Positions 59,507 through 64,000 of a stretch of 64,000 nucleotides of DNA are shown piece by piece; within the stretch, counting starts at the first letter, position 1, and each line of letters begins with the position of its first letter. Source of the stretch: Muscardinus avellanarius (Eukaryota > Chordata > Mammalia > Rodentia > Gliridae). Under the pieces are notes generated by a model. The model worked only from the letters and a program-made list of their open reading frames with translations. It was not told the DNA's origin and did no database searches. The stretch lies in the NCBI GenBank assembly GCA_963383645.1, contig OY726561.1:31600826-31664825 (forward strand). Reading direction: 5' to 3'. The position numbers were made by a program, and so were the translations under genes.

Positions 59507-59606
59507 TTTTTATTTTTATTGATGAATTATAGTCACATCTTGATAGGTTACAAGATGGTAGAGGCAGGCATACATGCACACATTACTCATTTAGCCCTTC
59601 CCTATT
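59507..59606 (-). mobile_element. L1 3' end, minus strand
   Basis: 'TTTTTATTGATGAATTATAG' then GGTTACAAGATGGTAGAGGC matches the 48.1-kb L1 3' end. It is the sense part of a rearranged insertion. Confidence 0.8.
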
Positions 59607-59629
59607 TCCTACCCCCAAAAAAGTATACT

Positions 59630-59712
59630 GGAGAAAAGACAGCCTTTTCCAACAAACAGAGTTGGGAAAACTGATTATCCATTTGTAGAAAAATGACATT
59701 AAACCTCAACCT
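59630..59712 (+). mobile_element. L1 ORF2 piece, inverted relative to its 3' end
   Basis: GGAGAAAAGACAGCCTTTTC, AACAAACAGAGTTGGGAAAA and 'TGATTATCCATTTGTAGAAA' are ORF2 sequence in plus orientation, opposite to the adjoining 3' end. Confidence 0.8.
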
Positions 59713-59739
59713 CCCACCCCCCTACCTTTTTTTTTTTTT

Positions 59740-60052
59740 TTTTGGTATCTTCATCAATATGAACTGGCTATAATTGTGAGGATATTTTTTAATTTTCTGT
59801 TTTTTCTATGGATCTACGTTTGTTTTTGTGCTAGTTCCATGATATTTTTATTACTATAGCTCTGTCATGTAATTTGAAATCAAGTATTGTGATGCCTCCT
59901 TGGTGTTTCCTATTACTGAGAACTACTATAGCTATTCTGGGTCTTCTGCTCTTTATATGAATTTTAGTACTGATTTTTCTAGCTCTGTAAAGAATGACAT
60001 TGATATTTTAGTAGGGATTGCATTGGATCTGTAGATCTGGTTTCCCTGCTCA
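59740..60052 (-). mobile_element. L1 ORF2 piece, minus strand
   Basis: 'TGCTAGTTCCATGATATTTTT', AATTTGAAATCAAGTATTGT, 'GATGCCTCCTTGGTGTTTCC' and GGGATTGCATTGGATCTGTA give the ORF2 segment just upstream, in L1 order, of the piece at 59630-59712. A T18 run at about 59728-59745 separates them. Confidence 0.85.
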
Positions 60053-60784
60053 AATAAGCAGTGCAGAGAGTAGTAGAAAAAGAAAAAAAAATTAGTTTCT
60101 TTTCAGTGTGTTGGCAGTCATTAACATTATTATTTTAATCTCATGAATAACTACCTATGTCCACGACTACATTATCTACATTACAGGTGTTTATTTTTAT
60201 TAAGAGACACTGGAGAAATACTTTGATATTTGTGCCAAAAATTTCAGTGTCACTTCTCAGTAGCCTACATGCTTTTTATTTAGTTTTTATTCAATTTTGT
60301 ATCACTTTTTTCATGGTTGTTGAGAGGCTTAGGAACAAATGTATACAGTATTACAGAATTTTTATATGTATTTCAATGTATTAATATTATACTGACTGCA
60401 TCACAAAAAAAGAAAAAAGAGAAAGAATACTGCATACATTTTAGTTAACTTCCTTCATTTAATTATAATACAGGCTAATAGGTATACATATTAGAAGAAA
60501 AGAAAGCAAAGAATAAGAACTTCAAAAGGTGAAAACCAAGACAGAGGTGTTCTAAAGACAGAGAAAGGCAGGAACTCATTGCATTCTAACTGAGATAGAT
60601 GTGCTCTTGTGTGTGTCAGACTTTACCTTGCCAATTAAGATGAATATAAATGGTTTAAGAAGTGCATTGCCTCAAAACTTCAATATAACTTACCCCCCCT
60701 ACCAAAAAAATATCTATTTGTGGGTATCTTTATATGGCTTCTTGTTATTTACAGTCATCAAGGTCTGTAGCCTTATTTTTAATT
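60053..60784. other. Unassigned AT-rich sequence
   Basis: No gene supported. The frames at 60157-60384 and 60601-60816 show no domain, and the second runs into the L2 relic. Confidence 0.55.
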
Positions 60785-60912
60785 TATGTTTTGTTCGTGT
60801 CTCTTCCAGACTATAAGTTCCATGACTGTAGGGACCATAGTTATTCTGTTCACCATTCTATTCCCAATGACTTTAGCTGTGTCTAGCAAATAGTTTGCCA
60901 TGAAACCTGTAT
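60785..60912 (+). mobile_element. L2 3' fragment, old
   Basis: 'CCAGACTATAAGTTCCATGAC' then TGTAGGGACCATAGTTATTC, then TGTTCACCATTCTATTCCCA and GTGTCTAGCAAATAGTTTGC follow the L2 3' consensus order. Confidence 0.7.
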
Positions 60913-61089
60913 GTTAGCTATATGAATGATATATAAGCTGAGAAGCTTATCAAAAAAGCTTAAAGATGCTATATCTATGGATTCAGCTAAAAGAGTGAAA
61001 ATAATGACCTTAGGGAGGGAATCCTGGGACTTCTATCTCTTTCCTGCTTACAGTAAGATACTGTCTTTGTGAGTTCCAGTTGTAAGAAC

Positions 61090-61425
61090 AAAAATAATCA
61101 TGTCATGAATTGCTGAAAAGGCAAACATTCCTTTTCATAATTCTGGAGGCTAAGAAGTCCAATATGAGAGCAGCCAGCATATCTGATATATCGTGAGAGT
61201 TTGTAGACAGCCTTCTTATATCCTTACATGTTCACAAATGGAGAGAAGCAAGTTTCCCTATATTTTCTTATAAGGAAACTAACTCTATGGTACCCCTCAC
61301 ACTGGGGATTGAATCCTAGTACTAATCCCATCTTTGAGAACCCAACCCTCATGGCCTGTAAGTTTGCAGATTTCTAGATATGAATTTTTGGAGGACACAG
61401 TCCATAAGAGATATTGAATAGGTTG
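61090..61425 (+). mobile_element. LTR-derived relic, family uncertain
   Basis: 'ATAATTCTGGAGGCTAAGAAG' then TCCAATATGAGAGCAGCCAG, 'TTCTTATATCCTTACATGTTC' and CAACCCTCATGGCCTG have the word order of the repeat type also found at 17.7-18.3 kb. Confidence 0.5.
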
Positions 61426-61754
61426 TAAAAGATTGCATTTTCTGGAAAAAGTTATTTTTAACAAGAGAACATTGTTTCAATAAGCCTTTTTCTTAACCTG
61501 ACCTTCTTATATGAACTACATGGAAATCTACACTTGAATGAGGAGTATTTTTGTAGCTACATGAACTTTTGTTAACAATGTCTGACAGAAGAAAAGTAAG
61601 CTCTTAAGAAATGAGCATAAAAGGGACCTTATAGATAGATATATATATTTTCATATTAAGTATGATTTTTGTGGGTTAGACTATATTTAAAGATATTTAT
61701 ATGTATGGTAAAATCCCAAGAGATTTTACATGAATAAATAAAAAATACATAATC

Positions 61755-61971
61755 TAGCCAGAAGTGGTGGCACACTCTTCTAATCCCAGTACTTGGGAGG
61801 CTGAGACAGGAGGATGACACAGGTTCAAAGCCAACCTCAACTACTTAGTGAGGCTCTCAGCAACTTAGTGAGACCCTGTTTCCAAATAAAATATATTAAA
61901 AGAATAGGTCTTGGAGTGTAGCCCAGAAATAGAAACCCCCTGGGTTCCATCCCCAGTACCACAAAAAAATA
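61755..61971 (+). mobile_element. B1-dID-type SINE, 'AGGTCTTGGAG' variant
   Basis: AGCCAGAAGTGGTGGCACAC at the head, GATGACACAGGTTCAAAGCC and AATAGGTCTTGGAGTGTAGC as variant marks. AAAAATACAT on the left and right flanks is the likely target duplication. Confidence 0.94.
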
Positions 61972-64000
61972 AAAAAATACATTATTTAACACCATAACAT
62001 TTTATTCTAAGAGGTGTTCAAAGGAAACTGAGAACGAATAAATTCAAGGACATTCTTTGAATCACACAAAACTGTGAGAACAAGATGCTTCTCTCCATCA
62101 TTGTTTTTATCAGAGACTCTACACATTTTATTTTCTTTTTTAACTGTTTATAGTAGGAAAAACACTGATCTGTTTGAGGAACACACAGATTTCTAGCTTA
62201 ATTTTCTAGTGTCTTTCAGCCTATCTTCTTCCTGAGACCACACATTGACTAAAAATGCACAGGTTTAGCTTGAAAGGGGGCCTTTAAATTTTATTGGCTG
62301 TTAAAGGCAAGCATTGATAAAGATCATGGTGGACAAGGTGCTATCAGTACCCAGAGGGAAGAATGTAGCAGGTCTGCATCAGTAATGTTTCTGCTGCATT
62401 TTTATGTTCTACGTATGGTAATCAAAAGTCCCATTAAATTAAAGAATGAAGTCTGGTAGTCTGTTGCTTTTTATGCAGTGGGATCATTACTATTTGCCTT
62501 TTCACTGAGTGATTTCTTTTCTGTCAAGAATTATAGACTTTTCCAAGGAAACTCTTACCTTGAGAGGATTCAGAAATTGCAGTACCTTCAGGCAACACTT
62601 AACATGGACATACAAAAAAAAATGAGATTCTTGCTGACAAGAAAAATGATTGATAAGTGCATGCTGAGAAAACAGTGAAAACATTAGGAAGCCCAAGAAA
62701 ACTATTCAGTGGAATCAGCTCTATGCAAATGAATATCAAAATTTGCATATTTCCTATTCTTGCTCCATATATTAAGAGGCCCCAGGTGGTTCTGAAAGAA
62801 GAGTGCAGTTTGTTTTTGGATTCTGTAACAATTCCTGTCTTTTGCTCATTCACCAGCTGTGTCAAATATGGCAAAAATGGTTGGTGGGAACCTCTCATTG
62901 TAGGAAAAATAAAGTTCTTTTGAAAATATGCTTTTAACAATCATATGTGTAAAAAGATAATATTAGTGATCTAAAAAGCCATGACTAAGACCTCAAACCA
63001 AAGGTTTTATTACACAAAATTCTGGTTCTTTATCCTTCTGGAAGATATGGGCAAGTAAGAAGGCATGTATGTAACCAAAGAGAACCAGATCACTGCAAAA
63101 GGAGGGAGAAGGCTCAGATTAAAAAAAAAGAAGAAGACAGTGCCATATTTTCTAGTTATTAAGATGAGCAGAAATGCAAACTTACCCATTCATTTTAGTT
63201 AAGAAAATTGAGTATGTGAGACAGTATCAGGAAGGGTGCAAAATGTGTAGAGCCCAGTGCAAAATGAAAGCATGGAGCTTCTTTTTCAAAAGACAAAAAA
63301 GTAAAAATGTGCAGTAATCCAGAATCTAAGAAACTCAGGTAACTTGCCAATAATGTATGATTTAGTTTTCCACTATCACATTATTTTCTATAATTTTATA
63401 TTTTTATTTTACTTATTTATGAAAGAGAAAATAAACTTAGCCTAGTTTCACTATCATTAGAGAAAAAATGATACTCAATTAAGTGACACAAAAATTACTT
63501 ATGTTAACTCAATTATAAAACATTCTCTAACAGGGACAGTTTTAACTAACATTTCCAATAAATTAGATGCCATCATTTACAGCAGATTTTGTCTAGGAAG
63601 AAATTTTAGTCTAATGATTTGACACTTTAAGGTCAATAGAAATAGCTAAGGTTTTATTGTATACTAAACTGGAGGTATAAAAGTTCACCTTCCCCTGGTC
63701 TCAATTTTAAATTTTACTATTTGGTTTCTTCTTTAAGCTAGAACATTTTGCACTCATAATATATAATAACATGCAAAACTCTTCATTTGTTACAACAGAT
63801 ACTGCACCAAACTAATTCTTTTGAAACATGGATGTGTGTTTAAAGTACTTAGACTTTCAAAGTTTTATCTGCTTAAAATCATTACATAAGAAAGCAACAT
63901 GCTCTTTGGCACTAATGTTAATGCTTCTTTAAAAGTTTATATTTTTCAGATGTTCAACATCCATGTCAATTAATTGAACTTCATAGGTTCAAAACTTTTG
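61972..64000. other. Unassigned sequence to the window end
   Basis: No lineage-specific repeat in 2 kb. 62260-62700 is unique and moderately motif-rich. Overlapping frames on both strands between 62478 and 62940 show no domain and are unlikely to be coding. Confidence 0.55.

Noticed and set aside
62478..62940. Overlapping frames on both strands near the window end
   Set aside because: No protein similarity recognised, and overlap of three frames in 460 bp argues for chance openness.

Overview
The window looks like nuclear DNA of a mammal, most probably a squirrel-family rodent (ground squirrel, marmot or relative). The main evidence is about three dozen SINE copies with one architecture. The left half is B1/Alu-like (7SL-derived: GTGGTGGCACAC, then TGTAATCCCAG, then GAGGCTGAGACAGGAGGATC). 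It is joined to a tRNA-derived ID-like right half (GGGCTGGGGATGTAGCTCAG, then GGTAGAATGCCCCTGGGTTC, then AATCCCCAGTACC). Such B1-dID dimers are known from squirrels and close rodent lineages. Rodent-type L1 fragments, old MIR and L2 relics, MaLR-like LTR repeats and many microsatellites complete the picture. Base composition is AT-rich throughout, with no CpG island.

No protein-coding gene of the host could be supported. All open frames are short. Those with recognisable protein similarity are fragments of L1 ORF2; the rest lie in SINEs, simple repeats or featureless AT-rich DNA. The window is therefore intergenic or deep intronic sequence.

Layout. 1-6 kb: unique AT-rich DNA with an L2 relic. 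6.4-7.7 kb: a long inverted repeat with about 490-bp arms, about 96% identical, around a 335-bp spacer, each arm carrying the same SINE. 8-14 kb: MIR, SINEs and a 1.26-kb L1 3' part on the minus strand. 13.9-19.8 kb: an LTR-like unit with TATA box and poly(A) signal, SINEs, paired AT microsatellites, an L1 tail with a small inverted repeat, and an unclassified 0.6-kb unit. 20.9-21.5 kb: a unique, motif-rich stretch that could be a conserved noncoding element. 26.7-29.2 kb: the most unusual locus, a tandem array resembling L1 5'UTR promoter monomers with repeated AAGATGGC (YY1-like) sites and antisense open frames, followed directly by an L1 ORF2 3' end without ORF1 or most of ORF2. 30-38 kb: nested SINE/L1 insertions, an old L1 ORF2 relic, and an LTR-like host repeat carrying two opposed SINEs. 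38-58 kb: L1 tails, SINEs and microsatellites grown from SINE tails. 56.4 and 59.5 kb: L1 copies with inverted segments of the twin-priming type. 58.6-59.0 kb: a second conserved-element candidate. 60.8-64 kb: L2, LTR-like and SINE relics and unique DNA.

No genes act together here. The history is one of retrotransposition (L1 driving itself and the SINEs in trans), local duplication and microsatellite growth. All family names come from reading the sequence, without a repeat-library search.
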